A stretch of 64,000 bases of DNA, taken from Polycyclovorans sp002706265 (GTDB taxonomy: Bacteria; Pseudomonadota; Gammaproteobacteria; Nevskiales; Nevskiaceae). The position numbers and the translations under genes were made by a program. Position 1 is the stretch's first letter. Every line of letters begins with the position of its first letter. The DNA lies in the NCBI GenBank assembly GCA_963973915.1, contig CAXBBM010000005.1, positions 124,001-188,000 on the forward strand, read 5' to 3'. Positions 24,430 through 32,488 of this stretch are shown here, one piece after another. The notes under the pieces were generated by a model, which was given only the letters and a program-made list of their open reading frames with translations, did not search any database and was not told the origin of the DNA.

Positions 24430-26238
24430 TCAGACGCCCAGCCAGGCCTTGCGCCGGGCCGCCACGTCCGGCGCGGGGTCGCTGACCAGCGAGAACGTCC
24501 AGGTGTCGGCCACGGGCGCCTGGGTCGTGAGGACCGAGCTGATCAGCTTTTCATCGCGGAATCGATGCACCGTCACCGGCTCGCCCGGCGCCAGGGCCGC
24601 CCATTGCGCGGCCAGCTTGGCCGGCTTGATCTGCCAGCCGTCGATCGCGATCAGGCGATCACCCACGGCAAGGTCGGCGCGCTCGGCCGGGCCGTCCGCC
24701 ACCACACCGGTGACCTGGAAGCCACCGTCGACCGGCTTGCCGCGCACGCCGATGAAATTGGGCTCGGGCCGGCCCGTTTTGCGGCCGCCGCGGTCTGTGG
24801 CGCCGTGGCTGACGCGCAACTCGGCCTCGACCCCGAACACCGCCAGGTCTTGCGCCAAGGGCAGGTCTTCGGTGCCGTGCAGGGCACGGTCAAAGTAGTT
24901 GCGCAGGGCCGTGGCCCCCTGCTCGCCGCCGCATTCGTGGGCCAGGGCCATGATCACCTGCGCCAACCCGCCTTCGGGCACCGGCTGCTGCGCCGCGCCG
25001 AACTGCTGCCACAACCGCTTCATTGCCTCATCGAGGTGGGTGCCGAGCACCCGCAGACGCAGGTCCACCCCCAAGGCCATGACCGCGCCCTTGCCGTAGT
25101 AGCTGACGGTAAGGTTGGGTGTCGATTCGTCGGATTGATAGAACTTGGTCCAGGCCTCGAAACTCGACTCGGCCAGGCTGTGACGATGCCGCCCCGGCGT
25201 GCGCCAGACGCGCGTGGCCTGTCGGGCGATCAGGTCCAGGTAATCGGCCGCCTCCACCACGCCGGCACGCAGCAGGAACAGGTCGTCGTAATAGCTGGTG
25301 ACGCCCTCGTAGTGCCAAAGATCGCGGGTGTAGGCCTCTTCGCCCAGATCACTTTCGGCAAAAGCCTGCGGCACCAGCCGCTTGACGTTCCACAGGTGAA
25401 AGTACTCGTGCGCGCACAGGCCCAGAAAGTTGCGATAGCCCTCGTCAAGGCCAGACGCCCCGGGGCGGGGCAGATCATCGCGCGAGCAGACCAGGGCGGT
25501 GGAATTGCGATGCTCCAGACCGCCGTATCCGCCGGCGGTGACCTGGGTCAGGAACAGGTAGCGGTCCAGCGGCGTCGCGTTGTCGAACAGGGCATGCTCG
25601 ACCGCGCAGATGCGCTTCAGGTCGGACACGACCCGGTCGGTGTCGACGCTGCCATGCCCGGACAGCACCAGCGCGTGCGGCATGCCGTTGACCTCGAAGT
25701 CAACGCGCTCGAAGCGCCCCATTTCCACCGGCTGATCGATCAGGTCTTCGTAATCGTCGGCTCGGTAGCGCCCGAAGCCGCGGGCATCAATGGCCAGCGG
25801 CTGCAAGGACGTGGCGACCTTCCAGTCGGCGCAGTCCGCATCATCCGGGGCGATCAGGCGCAGTTCGACCGGCATCTGCGCCGCAGCATCCACGCGGTAG
25901 CACAGCGAACTGGGGTTGAAAAACCCACGATCGGTGCCGAGAAAGGCCTTGCGCACCGACGGATCGAAGGCATACACGCGATAGGCAACCGTCACCGGCG
26001 CGCCACGGCCGTCGATTACCAGGCGGCGCTTGTCGATGCGCCGCCACGGCACCGCGGCGCCGTCGGCATCGGTCACCGCGACATCGCTCACATGCTTGGC
26101 GAAATCGCGGATGCGATAACTGCCGCGCAGCCAGCTGGGCAGGCTCAAGGTGGCGCCGGCGGCCGCGTCAAAGGTCAGTTCAACGCTGAACCAGTGGCCA
26201 CGGGGGTCGGCTGGGCGAATCGAATACACAATCGACAT
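24430..26238 (-). CDS. M61 family metallopeptidase (glycyl aminopeptidase-like) with PDZ domain
   Basis: A 602-residue cytoplasmic zinc peptidase. An N-terminal beta domain (about 1-180) is followed by a gluzincin catalytic domain with the GGLEH substrate motif (239-243) and the zinc site HEYFH (277-281) in CAHEYFHLWNVKRL. A PDZ domain near the C-terminus (about 500-580) contains GVVADGPAERADLAVGDRLI. Members remove N-terminal glycine or alanine from peptides. There is no signal peptide. The stop lies two bases from the plsY start, so it may head the operon with plsY, birA and coaX. Confidence 0.93.
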   Translation of the reverse strand: MSIVYSIRPADPRGHWFSVELTFDAAAGATLSLPSWLRGSYRIRDFAKHVSDVAVTDADGAAVPWRRIDKRRLVIDGRGAPVTVAYRVYAFDPSVRKAFLGTDRGFFNPSSLCYRVDAAAQMPVELRLIAPDDADCADWKVATSLQPLAIDARGFGRYRADDYEDLIDQPVEMGRFERVDFEVNGMPHALVLSGHGSVDTDRVVSDLKRICAVEHALFDNATPLDRYLFLTQVTAGGYGGLEHRNSTALVCSRDDLPRPGASGLDEGYRNFLGLCAHEYFHLWNVKRLVPQAFAESDLGEEAYTRDLWHYEGVTSYYDDLFLLRAGVVEAADYLDLIARQATRVWRTPGRHRHSLAESSFEAWTKFYQSDESTPNLTVSYYGKGAVMALGVDLRLRVLGTHLDEAMKRLWQQFGAAQQPVPEGGLAQVIMALAHECGGEQGATALRNYFDRALHGTEDLPLAQDLAVFGVEAELRVSHGATDRGGRKTGRPEPNFIGVRGKPVDGGFQVTGVVADGPAERADLAVGDRLIAIDGWQIKPAKLAAQWAALAPGEPVTVHRFRDEKLISSVLTTQAPVADTWTFSLVSDPAPDVAARRKAWLGV

Positions 26239-26328
26239 GGCGTTGGCTTGGGCGATTCAATGAAAACGGACCGCCATGTTAAGCCCGCAGCCGGGGCCCG
26301 CCGCAGAATGCGTCTGCAATCACGGCGG

Positions 26329-26922
26329 TCAAAGTCCGCCGTAGCGCTGCTTTCTGCGGCCCAGCGCGGGCAACAGCAGCCCCAGCACGACGCCGCCGCC
26401 CACCAGGCCCGCACCGGTCAGCATCAGGGCGCGCCGTTCGCGATCGGCCTTGCCCTTCTCCCGCAAGCGCTGCTCGCTGTCCTGAAGTTCGGTGATGACG
26501 CTTTTCAACTGCTCGTTTTCGTCCGCCAGTTCCAGGGCCGACGCCGCATCGACCAGGCGCGCCTGCGCGGCATCGAACTCGACCTGCAAGGCGCTCAAGG
26601 CCCGGTTGGACTGCGCCAGTGCAGCCTCGGCTTTCTCCAGTTGAACGCGCGCCGCGGGCTCTGGGGTCAGGTAGCGCGAGGTCACCCACCCTTCGCGGCC
26701 ATTGGCGTCGCGAATGCGGGTGAAGCTCTGCGGCCCCAGCGACTCCAGCACCTCCACCGATTCGCCGCTGGAGACCTGCCCGATCACGCCGGCATCGTTG
26801 GCCGGTCGCTCACGGATCGACAGGTTGATCACGTCAGAAACAAAAAGATCTTCGGCAGCGGCGGCAAACACAACCGACAGCGACAACGCGGCGACGGCGG
26901 CAAAACGAATCATCATGGGCAT
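26329..26922 (-). CDS. TIGR04211-type SH3 domain protein, membrane anchored
   Basis: A 197-residue envelope protein. A signal peptide (about 1-23, ending FAAAAE) precedes a bacterial SH3 domain (about 24-87) of the pattern VSDVINLSIRERPA, VLESLGPQSFTRI and GREGWVTSRYL. A coiled coil (about 92-165) and a C-terminal membrane segment (about 170-188) ending GRRKQRYGG complete the TIGR04211 architecture, as in E. coli YgiM. Function is unknown in detail; a link to envelope integrity is suspected. ATG 26916, two codons inside, is an alternative start. Confidence 0.88.
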   Translation of the reverse strand: MPMMIRFAAVAALSLSVVFAAAAEDLFVSDVINLSIRERPANDAGVIGQVSSGESVEVLESLGPQSFTRIRDANGREGWVTSRYLTPEPAARVQLEKAEAALAQSNRALSALQVEFDAAQARLVDAASALELADENEQLKSVITELQDSEQRLREKGKADRERRALMLTGAGLVGGGVVLGLLLPALGRRKQRYGGL

Positions 26923-26961
26923 GGGATAAAAATGGTCATTTTTGGTTTTTACACCACCTCG

Positions 26962-27002
26962 TTAACGGGTGGCAGCGTGTACCTCAAGGGGCACGCCGTT
27001 AA
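26962..27002. other. Long imperfect hairpin upstream of the SH3-domain gene
   Basis: TTAACGG and CCGTTAA enclose an inner stem GCGTG/CACGC with a small loop. It lies 40 bases upstream of the SH3-domain start and directly after the decayed DUF4197 fragment. It could be the old terminator of the DUF4197 gene or a regulatory element of the downstream gene. A nearby A/T-rich patch (26933-26951) is the only one in the area. Confidence 0.35.
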
Positions 27003-27010
27003 GAATGCCT

Positions 27011-27216
27011 TCAGTTTCCTGACCGTGCGCCGAACACGCGCTTCATGATCTCGGTGCCTCGGGCCGCCGGATCCTGACGAATGCGTCGCTCTTCGTGGGC
27101 CATCATCGCAAACAGGCCTTATCAAGGTCTCGTCGGTCACGAAGGGGTCGAGCTCCAGCTTGGCCGAGCGCCTGCGCGGGGCGCCACTGAACGCCAGGGC
27201 CCGTGTGGCGGTGACC
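27011..27216 (-). pseudogene. Frameshifted C-terminal remnant of a DUF4197 family gene
   Basis: Two minus-strand frames give the two halves of one domain. Frame A reads SAKLELDPFVTDETL and then goes out of frame near 27118. Frame B resumes with GLFAMMAHEERRIRQDPAAR and GTEIMKRVFGA and stops at 27011. Joined, they follow the DUF4197 C-terminal pattern (a YVTxKALDGLF-like turn, then IAEEEKxIRxDPAARTTDLLKKVFG). The expected roughly 150 upstream residues are missing or scrambled, so this is a degraded gene fragment. The left boundary is exact (stop codon); the right boundary is approximate. Confidence 0.65.
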
Positions 27217-27370
27217 CACATGAAGCGGACCCTTTTCATTACGTGGGGCCAGAGTCTTGAAAGGGGCTGAGCATACCCAGCCGACCGCCATCCTGCTGAT
27301 CAGCGCGCGCTGTCGTGGGCGCGGGGGTTGCGTATCCTGTCGGCCCGACTGATCCACGAGCCTCTTCCAC

Positions 27371-28306
27371 GTGACCGCCCAGACCTCGCCGTGGCCGCGC
27401 CCGATGTCGTTGCGCGCCGCCTTGTTTCGCAAAGTCGTGCGCCTGAGCCTCGGGCCCATCTTCTCGTCGCCGGACATGCCGCTGCCGGTGCGCCGCGAAA
27501 AGCTCGGGCAGTTGACCCGCCTCATGGGGCTGCCGCCGCCGGGGGGTGTGCGCATCGAGCCGGCACGCGTGGGCGGCGTGCCGGGAGAGTGGGTGATCCC
27601 GAAAGCCGGCGATTCCGAAGGTGCACTGCTGTACCTGCACGGCGGCGCCTATGTGGTCGGTCAGCCGCCCACCTACCGCGCGCTCAACGCCCAGATCGCC
27701 CGCGAAGCGCGGGTGAAGGTCTGCGTACTCGACTATCGGCTGGCGCCAGAGCACCCCTGCCCGGCCGCCATCGACGACGCGCTGGCTGCCTACCGCGCTC
27801 TGCTCGACGAACGGCCTCCCTCGCGCCTCGTGCTGGGCGGCGATTCCGCCGGTGGCGGCCTGGTGATGGCCCTGCTGCTGGCCATTCGCGACGCCAAGCT
27901 GCCCATGCCCAGCGGCGCCTTTCTGATTTCGCCCTGGGTGGACCTGCACTGCGAGGCCGACAGCTACATCCGCGAGGCCGACCGTGACGTGGTGCTGTCG
28001 CTGCCGGTCATGCGCCAGGCGGCCGGCCATTACGCGGGTGATCTGCCCCACCACGACCCGCGCGTGTCGCCGGTGCGGGCCGACCTGAGCGGTCTGCCGC
28101 CGCTGTTCATCCAGTCCACCGATGCCGAAGTGCTGGCCGATGACAGCGCTGCGCTGCTGGCGCGCGCCCAAGCGGCCGAGGTGGACGCCACCCTGGAGAG
28201 CTGGCCCGGCCTGTGGCACGACTGGCAGGTGTTTGCCGGCAAGGTCCCCGAGGCGACGCAGGCGGTGCGCCACCTGGCGCAGTTTGTGGCCGCCTGCCTG
28301 AAATGA
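27371..28306 (+). CDS. Alpha/beta hydrolase, hormone-sensitive lipase (HSL) type esterase
   Basis: A 311-residue esterase. The oxyanion motif HGGAY (90-94) and the nucleophile elbow GGDSAGG (Ser159) are complete. VLDYRLAPEHPCPAAIDD matches family IV bacterial esterases. A C-terminal STDAEVLADDS supplies the acid, and LWHDWQ the histidine. It should hydrolyse short acyl esters in the cytoplasm. The region around it is decayed: upstream a broken DUF4197 gene, and downstream, overlapping by four bases, a truncated hydrolase. Confidence 0.93.
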   Translation: MTAQTSPWPRPMSLRAALFRKVVRLSLGPIFSSPDMPLPVRREKLGQLTRLMGLPPPGGVRIEPARVGGVPGEWVIPKAGDSEGALLYLHGGAYVVGQPPTYRALNAQIAREARVKVCVLDYRLAPEHPCPAAIDDALAAYRALLDERPPSRLVLGGDSAGGGLVMALLLAIRDAKLPMPSGAFLISPWVDLHCEADSYIREADRDVVLSLPVMRQAAGHYAGDLPHHDPRVSPVRADLSGLPPLFIQSTDAEVLADDSAALLARAQAAEVDATLESWPGLWHDWQVFAGKVPEATQAVRHLAQFVAACLK

Positions 28307-28704
28307 GCCTTATCCAGCGCACTTTCAATCGCGGCTTTTCGCGGGTGTTCGGCCCTGCCACGCAAGCTTCACCCGCTGCGCTGGATGCCTTCTGGTCGTT
28401 GCTGACCCTGCATCACGGCCATCGGCAGCTGCATCGACTGATCCGCTACATCGATGACCGCATCCAGCATCGCGGCCGCTGGATGGGCGCGTTGCAGAAC
28501 GCCCGCTGCCCGCTGCGGCTGATCAATGGTCCCGAAGACCCGGTGTCGGGTGCCCACAGGGTGGCGCGTTGCCGTGAGTTGGTGCCGCGGCCCGACACCG
28601 TGCGCCTGCCCGGGATCGGCCACGACCCGCAGATGGAGGGCCCCGACGGCGTCTGGGCTGCCCTGACTCCCCTTTTCGACGCCCTGCCCGCCCTGCCGCA
28701 ATGA
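28303..28704 (+). pseudogene. N-terminally truncated alpha/beta hydrolase
   Basis: The 133 encoded residues correspond only to the cap and C-terminal part of a haloalkane-dehalogenase-like alpha/beta hydrolase: IQRTFNRGFSRVFG, FWSLLTLHHGHRQLHRLIRY, the acid-loop segment LRLINGPEDPVSGAHR, and the His-loop segment LPGIGHDPQMEGPD. The first half, including the oxyanion loop and the Ser or Asp nucleophile elbow, is missing; relatives are near 290 residues. The frame begins exactly at the stop of the upstream esterase, so a deletion probably joined the two genes. It cannot be catalytically active alone; accidental expression by coupling (ATGA) is possible. Confidence 0.75.
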
Positions 28705-29348
28705 ACCGTTCCGTTCGGGAGGTGCTGCTGTTCCACGCCGGTTTCGGTCTGCTGGCGACCGGCGTGGTTTTGGCCACCCCCGCCGCACAGTTCGGGCGCT
28801 GGGCGATGGTGCTGGCCATCGCCTACAACCTGCTGCTGCCGCTGTACGCCATGCTGCGCGGCGAGCACGATTGGGTCGGCCGATGGCTGTTCATGCTGGG
28901 GGTTTCGGCGCTGACGGTCCTGCCCGACTGGGTACGGGTGTCGGTCACCGAAACCCTACACTTTCACGACCACGGCATTGACCGGATCGGCGGCGCGGTA
29001 CCGCTGTATTTCGTGGGCCTGTGGGTCATGATTCTGTTCCCGGTGACGCTGATGGCCGATCAAGGTCGATCGGCGCGCTACCTGGTTGCGGCGCTGCTGG
29101 GCGGCCTGGTCTTTACTGCCGCCGAGTGGATGGCCGGGCCGCTGCGGCTCTGATCGCCGCGCAATGTCGACACGCTGGCGGGCTTCGCGCTCTACCCGAT
29201 TCCCGCTGAAATGGCCTTGTGCGTGGCCGCGTTGTGGCTCTATCGCAGCACTGCGCACACCGGCCTGTTCAGCCGTCTCTGGGCCGTCAGCGTGGCGCCG
29301 GTCTACTACACCGGCGCGTTGATGCTGTCGCTGCTGTGGCTCACCTGA
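28701..29348 (+). pseudogene. Polytopic membrane protein interrupted by an in-frame TGA
   Basis: The first 150 codons encode a hydrophobic protein with four or five membrane segments and end at TGA (29151-29153). The same frame continues for 64 more codons of equally hydrophobic sequence (VDTLAGFALYPIPAEMALC, then YYTGALMLSLLWL) before a second TGA. One TGG-to-TGA change at codon 151 explains this, giving an original 215-residue protein with Trp in RLWSPRNV. I do not recognise the family with confidence. Either the gene is broken by a nonsense mutation or the base is a sequencing error. It overlaps the truncated hydrolase by four bases. Confidence 0.75.
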
Positions 29349-29382
29349 ATTTCCTCCCTGCAACCCTGACCTGTAACCGCCC

Positions 29383-30696
29383 ATGAACGATCGCATTCAC
29401 TCCACCCCCGGCCACACCGTCATGGTGGTGGGCAATGGCGGCCGCGAGCACGCACTGGCCTGGAAGCTGGCGCAGTCGCCCGAGGTGTCGCGCGTGCTGG
29501 TCGCGCCCGGCAATGCGGGCACCGCCGCCGAGCCCGGCTGCGAGAACGTCGACATCGCCGCCGATGATGTGCACCAACTGGTGGCGCTGGCACAGCGCGA
29601 ACGGGTGCATCTCACCGTCGTCGGGCCTGAAGGGCCGCTGGCCAAGGGCCTGGTGGACGCCTTTCGCGCCTCCAAGCTGCGCGTGTTCGGGCCGACCCGG
29701 GCGGCCGCCCAGCTCGAGTCGAGCAAATCGTTCACCAAGGATTTTCTGGCCCGGCACGGTATTCCCACCGCGCAGTACGCGGTGTTCACCGAGATTGCGC
29801 CGGCGCTGGTGCATCTGCGGGCGCGCGGTGCGCCCATCGTCATCAAGGCCGATGGTCTGGCGGCGGGCAAAGGCGTCGTGGTGGCCATGACCCTGGCCGA
29901 GGCCGAAGCCGCCGTCGAGGACATGCTGGGCGGCAGCCTGCTCGGCGAGGCCGGCGCAAGAGTGGTCATTGAAGATTTTCTGGACGGCGAAGAAGCCAGC
30001 TTCATCGTCGTTGCCGACGGCACCGACTACGTGCCGCTGGCCACCAGTCAGGATCACAAACGCGTCTTCGACGGTGATGCCGGCCCCAACACCGGCGGCA
30101 TGGGCGCCTATTCACCGGCACCGGTGGTCACCGAGGCCATCCACGCCCGCATCTGCCGCACCATCATCGAACCCACCCTGGCCGGCATGGTGGCCGAGGG
30201 CACGCCGTTCACCGGCTTTCTGTACGCGGGGCTGATGATCGACCCCGACGGCGGCGCCAAGGTCATCGAGTTCAACGCCCGCCTCGGCGATCCCGAAACC
30301 CAGCCGCTGCTCAGCCGCCTGCGCAGCGACCTGCTGGCGCTGCTCGATGCGGCGGTTGATCATCAGCTCGCGCGCCACCAACCGTCGTGGGACCCGCGCG
30401 CCGCGCTGGGCGTGGTCATGGCGGCCGAGCACTATCCGGCCTCACCGGCGAAAGATGACGCGATCAATGGCCTTGGCAACGTGCCGGCGGGCGTCAAGGT
30501 GTTCCACGCCGGCACTCGCCTCCAGGCCGGCGAGGTCCTCACCAGCGGCGGCCGGGTGCTGTGCGTGGTGGGCTTGGGCGACGACATCATCGACGCCCAG
30601 CAGCAGGCCTACGAAGGCGTCAAGGCCATCCGCTGGCGCGGCGAGCACCACCGCAATGACATCGGCTGGCGGGCAATCGCAAGGCTGAAGGGCTGA
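29383..30696 (+). CDS. purD: Phosphoribosylamine-glycine ligase
   Basis: ATP-grasp enzyme joining glycine to phosphoribosylamine, the second step of purine synthesis. The 437-residue protein has the N-terminal MVVGNGGREHALAWKLAQS, TVVGPEGPLAKGLVD, the ATP-grasp signature IVIKADGLAAGKGVVVAMT, FLDGEEASFIVVADG, TSQDHKRVFDGDAGPNTGGM and the metal site VIEFNARLGDPETQPLL. It carries a short extra N-terminus of about ten residues. It stands alone; purH, its usual partner, is not here. Its stop codon lies in a strong hairpin. Confidence 0.97.
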   Translation: MNDRIHSTPGHTVMVVGNGGREHALAWKLAQSPEVSRVLVAPGNAGTAAEPGCENVDIAADDVHQLVALAQRERVHLTVVGPEGPLAKGLVDAFRASKLRVFGPTRAAAQLESSKSFTKDFLARHGIPTAQYAVFTEIAPALVHLRARGAPIVIKADGLAAGKGVVVAMTLAEAEAAVEDMLGGSLLGEAGARVVIEDFLDGEEASFIVVADGTDYVPLATSQDHKRVFDGDAGPNTGGMGAYSPAPVVTEAIHARICRTIIEPTLAGMVAEGTPFTGFLYAGLMIDPDGGAKVIEFNARLGDPETQPLLSRLRSDLLALLDAAVDHQLARHQPSWDPRAALGVVMAAEHYPASPAKDDAINGLGNVPAGVKVFHAGTRLQAGEVLTSGGRVLCVVGLGDDIIDAQQQAYEGVKAIRWRGEHHRNDIGWRAIARLKG

Positions 30697-30724
30697 TCCC
30701 GGCGCGGCATCCGGCCGGGATCAG
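30693..30724 (+). terminator. Hairpin enclosing the purD stop codon
   Basis: CTGATCCCGGC and GCCGGGATCAG form a perfect 11-bp stem around a 10-base loop. The purD TGA is within the left arm. No T-tract follows, so it is a non-canonical terminator or a 3'-stabilising hairpin. Confidence 0.5.
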
Positions 30725-30874
30725 AGTCGTCGTTGCCCGGCATGTCGCCGCACGCGGGGCAATCTGGCAGAATGCGCGGCTCGGTCGCGAGGCTGGGGCC
30801 TGGCGCCGCCCATTTCGGCAGCACGCCATCCACCGTCACGATCGCGCTGACCGTCAATACACCACCACTTCGCA

Positions 30875-30908
30875 GATAATGGTTCGCCGTGACATCACGG
30901 CGAACCAT
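30875..30908 (+). promoter_or_regulatory. Putative dksA promoter -10 box overlapped by a 30-base perfect palindrome
   Basis: GATAAT (30875-30880) is a near-consensus -10 box; the region 16-17 bases upstream gives only a weak -35. Starting inside it, ATGGTTCGCCGTGA (30879-30892) and TCACGGCGAACCAT (30895-30908) form a perfect 14-bp inverted repeat with a 2-base spacer. Placed over the expected transcription start and 25 bases before the dksA ATG, it suits a dimeric repressor site. In RNA it would fold as a very stable leader hairpin. Interpretation is inferred; the palindrome itself is exact. Confidence 0.5.
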
Positions 30909-30933
30909 GTGCCACCACTACAGGAGATGGCCG

Positions 30934-31488
30934 ATGCCCTCCCGAGCGACCCGGAAGGAAGCTGACATTCCCGACGCCGAGGCCAAGGCCAAGGCCAAGG
31001 CAAACAAGAATGCGCCCGCCGCAAAAGCGGGTGCTGCGGCCAGCAAGGCGGCCACCAAGGCAGCGCCCGCCGCAGCGGGCGAGCTGACCGAAGCCATGGT
31101 CCGCGCGATGCCGGAAGACGAGTACATGAACGAAGTGCAGACCGCGTTCTTCCGCGCTCGTTTGCTCGAAATGCGCCAGGAGGTACTGTCGCGCGAGGTC
31201 GACGCCAAAGAACGCCTGCACCAGCGCGAGGTCTTCGCCGACCCCGCAGACCGCGCCACGGCCGAAGAGGAACACTGGCTGGACCTGCGCCTGCGCGAGC
31301 GCGAGTCGCTGTTGTTGCGCAAGATCGATGAAGCCCTGAAACGCATCGCAGATCGCGAATACGGCTACTGCGAAAAAACCGGCGACCCGATCGGCATTCC
31401 GCGCCTGCTGGCGCGCCCCACCGCCACCGTCTGCGTTGACATCAAGGGTCAGGACGAGCGGGTCGAAGCGCAATACCGAGACCGATAA
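30934..31488 (+). CDS. dksA: RNA polymerase-binding transcription factor DksA
   Basis: DksA binds the RNA polymerase secondary channel and, with ppGpp, adjusts transcription during starvation. The 184-residue protein has an Ala/Lys-rich N-terminal extension (about 15-55). The coiled coil follows (RARLLEMRQEVLSREVDAKE, then DRATAEEEHWLDLRLRERE) with the Asp-rich tip DPADRA. The C-terminal zinc-finger region reads YGYCEKTGDPIG, then PTATVCVDIKG. Only the first Cys of each CxxC pair remains (Thr and Ile replace the others), so zinc binding is probably reduced or lost. The ATG at 30934 has AGGAGA six bases upstream; an in-frame start 15 codons earlier has no such site. tRNA-Pro follows. Confidence 0.93.
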   Translation: MPSRATRKEADIPDAEAKAKAKANKNAPAAKAGAAASKAATKAAPAAAGELTEAMVRAMPEDEYMNEVQTAFFRARLLEMRQEVLSREVDAKERLHQREVFADPADRATAEEEHWLDLRLRERESLLLRKIDEALKRIADREYGYCEKTGDPIGIPRLLARPTATVCVDIKGQDERVEAQYRDR

Positions 31489-31505
31489 ATCAACCATCAC
31501 CCCGT

Positions 31506-31585
<80 letters not shown>

Positions 31586-31606
31586 CAATTCACATCATTG
31601 GCGTCC

Positions 31607-31631
31607 GTCCGCCCGCCCGGCGGACTTTTTT
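31607..31631 (+). terminator. Rho-independent terminator after tRNA-Pro
   Basis: GTCCGCC and GGCGGAC pair across the loop CGCCC and are followed by six T residues. This ends the dksA/tRNA-Pro transcript. The roughly 250 bases from here to the next gene hold a run of nine C (31664-31672) and no recognisable gene. Confidence 0.92.
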
Positions 31632-31888
31632 GTGGCTCGTGGATCACGCCAACAATCCACCAGCCCCCCCCCGGAATCCCGACCGACCCCCTGGGGTGAC
31701 GACATCTGAGCCGCCACCGTGCCTGAAAGATGTTGACGCCGTCCGGTTCGCGCCGCCCAATGCCCAGGCCGGGCGGCATCGTGGGGACCAAACGGGTGAC
31801 GGATGGCGCAATCACTCTGAAATGCGGGCCGCTCGCTTGAGGGCGCTTTGCTAGACTCACCTACGTGTTTTCCCGAACCCTGATCTCG

Positions 31889-32488
31889 ATGAATCGACCC
31901 GCGCGATGGGCGTTACTTGCCCCGACGTTGCTTTGCTGGTGCACGGCCTTCGCCCAGCACGCCGCGCCTACCGAACCCGAGCTGCTCAAGCGCGATCAGG
32001 TGGCTGAACAATTACGCCTCGAAACACTGCGCTTCAACGCCGCGGCGCAGGCCGTCGAAGACGAAGTGCGTTACCCCCGCCTGACCCGCACCGCGGTCTA
32101 CCTTGGGGTTGAGCTTGATGACCTGCTGGTGTCTGAAGCCTCGGTGCAGATCGATGAGCGCCCGGTCGTCACGGTGAAGATCGAAGAGACGCAAGCCCTC
32201 GCCCTGCAGCGCAGCGAAGGCTTGAAGCGCTTGTTGCTCGCCAATCTTGACCCGGGCCCACATCGCGTTCATCTGCGGATGACCGGCCAATACGCAAGCG
32301 CCAAGGAGGGTGCCGAGCCTGTGGTGATGGAACACGCCGTCGAGTTTGAAAAGCTGCCCAAGACCACTTCGGTCGTTTTCAGGGCGCGGTGGACCAAGCC
32401 CGGCGGCCAGGCGGAGCGGAGTGCCTTCATCCGCACCGGCGGCAGCCGGCGCGGCCTCGATGCGCAGGTCCTGCGCGAGCAACCATGA
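31889..32488 (+). CDS. Exported protein of unknown function, first gene of the TPR-ExbB-ExbD-AgmX operon
   Basis: A 199-residue protein with a signal peptide (about 1-23, ending CTAFAQ). The mature part begins with a helical region (ELLKRDQVAEQLRLETLRFN). A beta-rich domain follows (YLGVELDDLLVSEASVQIDE, VVTVKIEETQALALQ, LDPGPHRVHLRMTG), resembling an Ig- or PEGA-like ligand fold without a clear family match. ATG 31889 is preferred; GTG 31865 would lengthen the signal peptide. Its stop overlaps the next ATG by four bases, tying it to the operon. No function can be assigned. Confidence 0.75.
   Translation: MNRPARWALLAPTLLCWCTAFAQHAAPTEPELLKRDQVAEQLRLETLRFNAAAQAVEDEVRYPRLTRTAVYLGVELDDLLVSEASVQIDERPVVTVKIEETQALALQRSEGLKRLLLANLDPGPHRVHLRMTGQYASAKEGAEPVVMEHAVEFEKLPKTTSVVFRARWTKPGGQAERSAFIRTGGSRRGLDAQVLREQP

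Noticed and set aside
24565..27048. An 827-codon open frame on the + strand opposite the M61 peptidase and SH3-domain genes
   Set aside because: Its translation is low-complexity and shows no family motifs; the minus strand genes are unmistakable. It is a mirror-frame by-product of high GC content.
28701..29348. The in-frame TGA considered as a selenocysteine or Trp codon
   Set aside because: Many genes in the window end with TGA, so TGA is a normal stop. No selenocysteine-insertion-like hairpin is seen just downstream, and the residue position fits a lost Trp.
31664..31672. Run of nine C between the tRNA-Pro terminator and the TPR-motor operon, considered as a phase-variation switch
   Set aside because: It is more than 200 bases from the first gene of the operon and not placed between promoter elements that I can identify.
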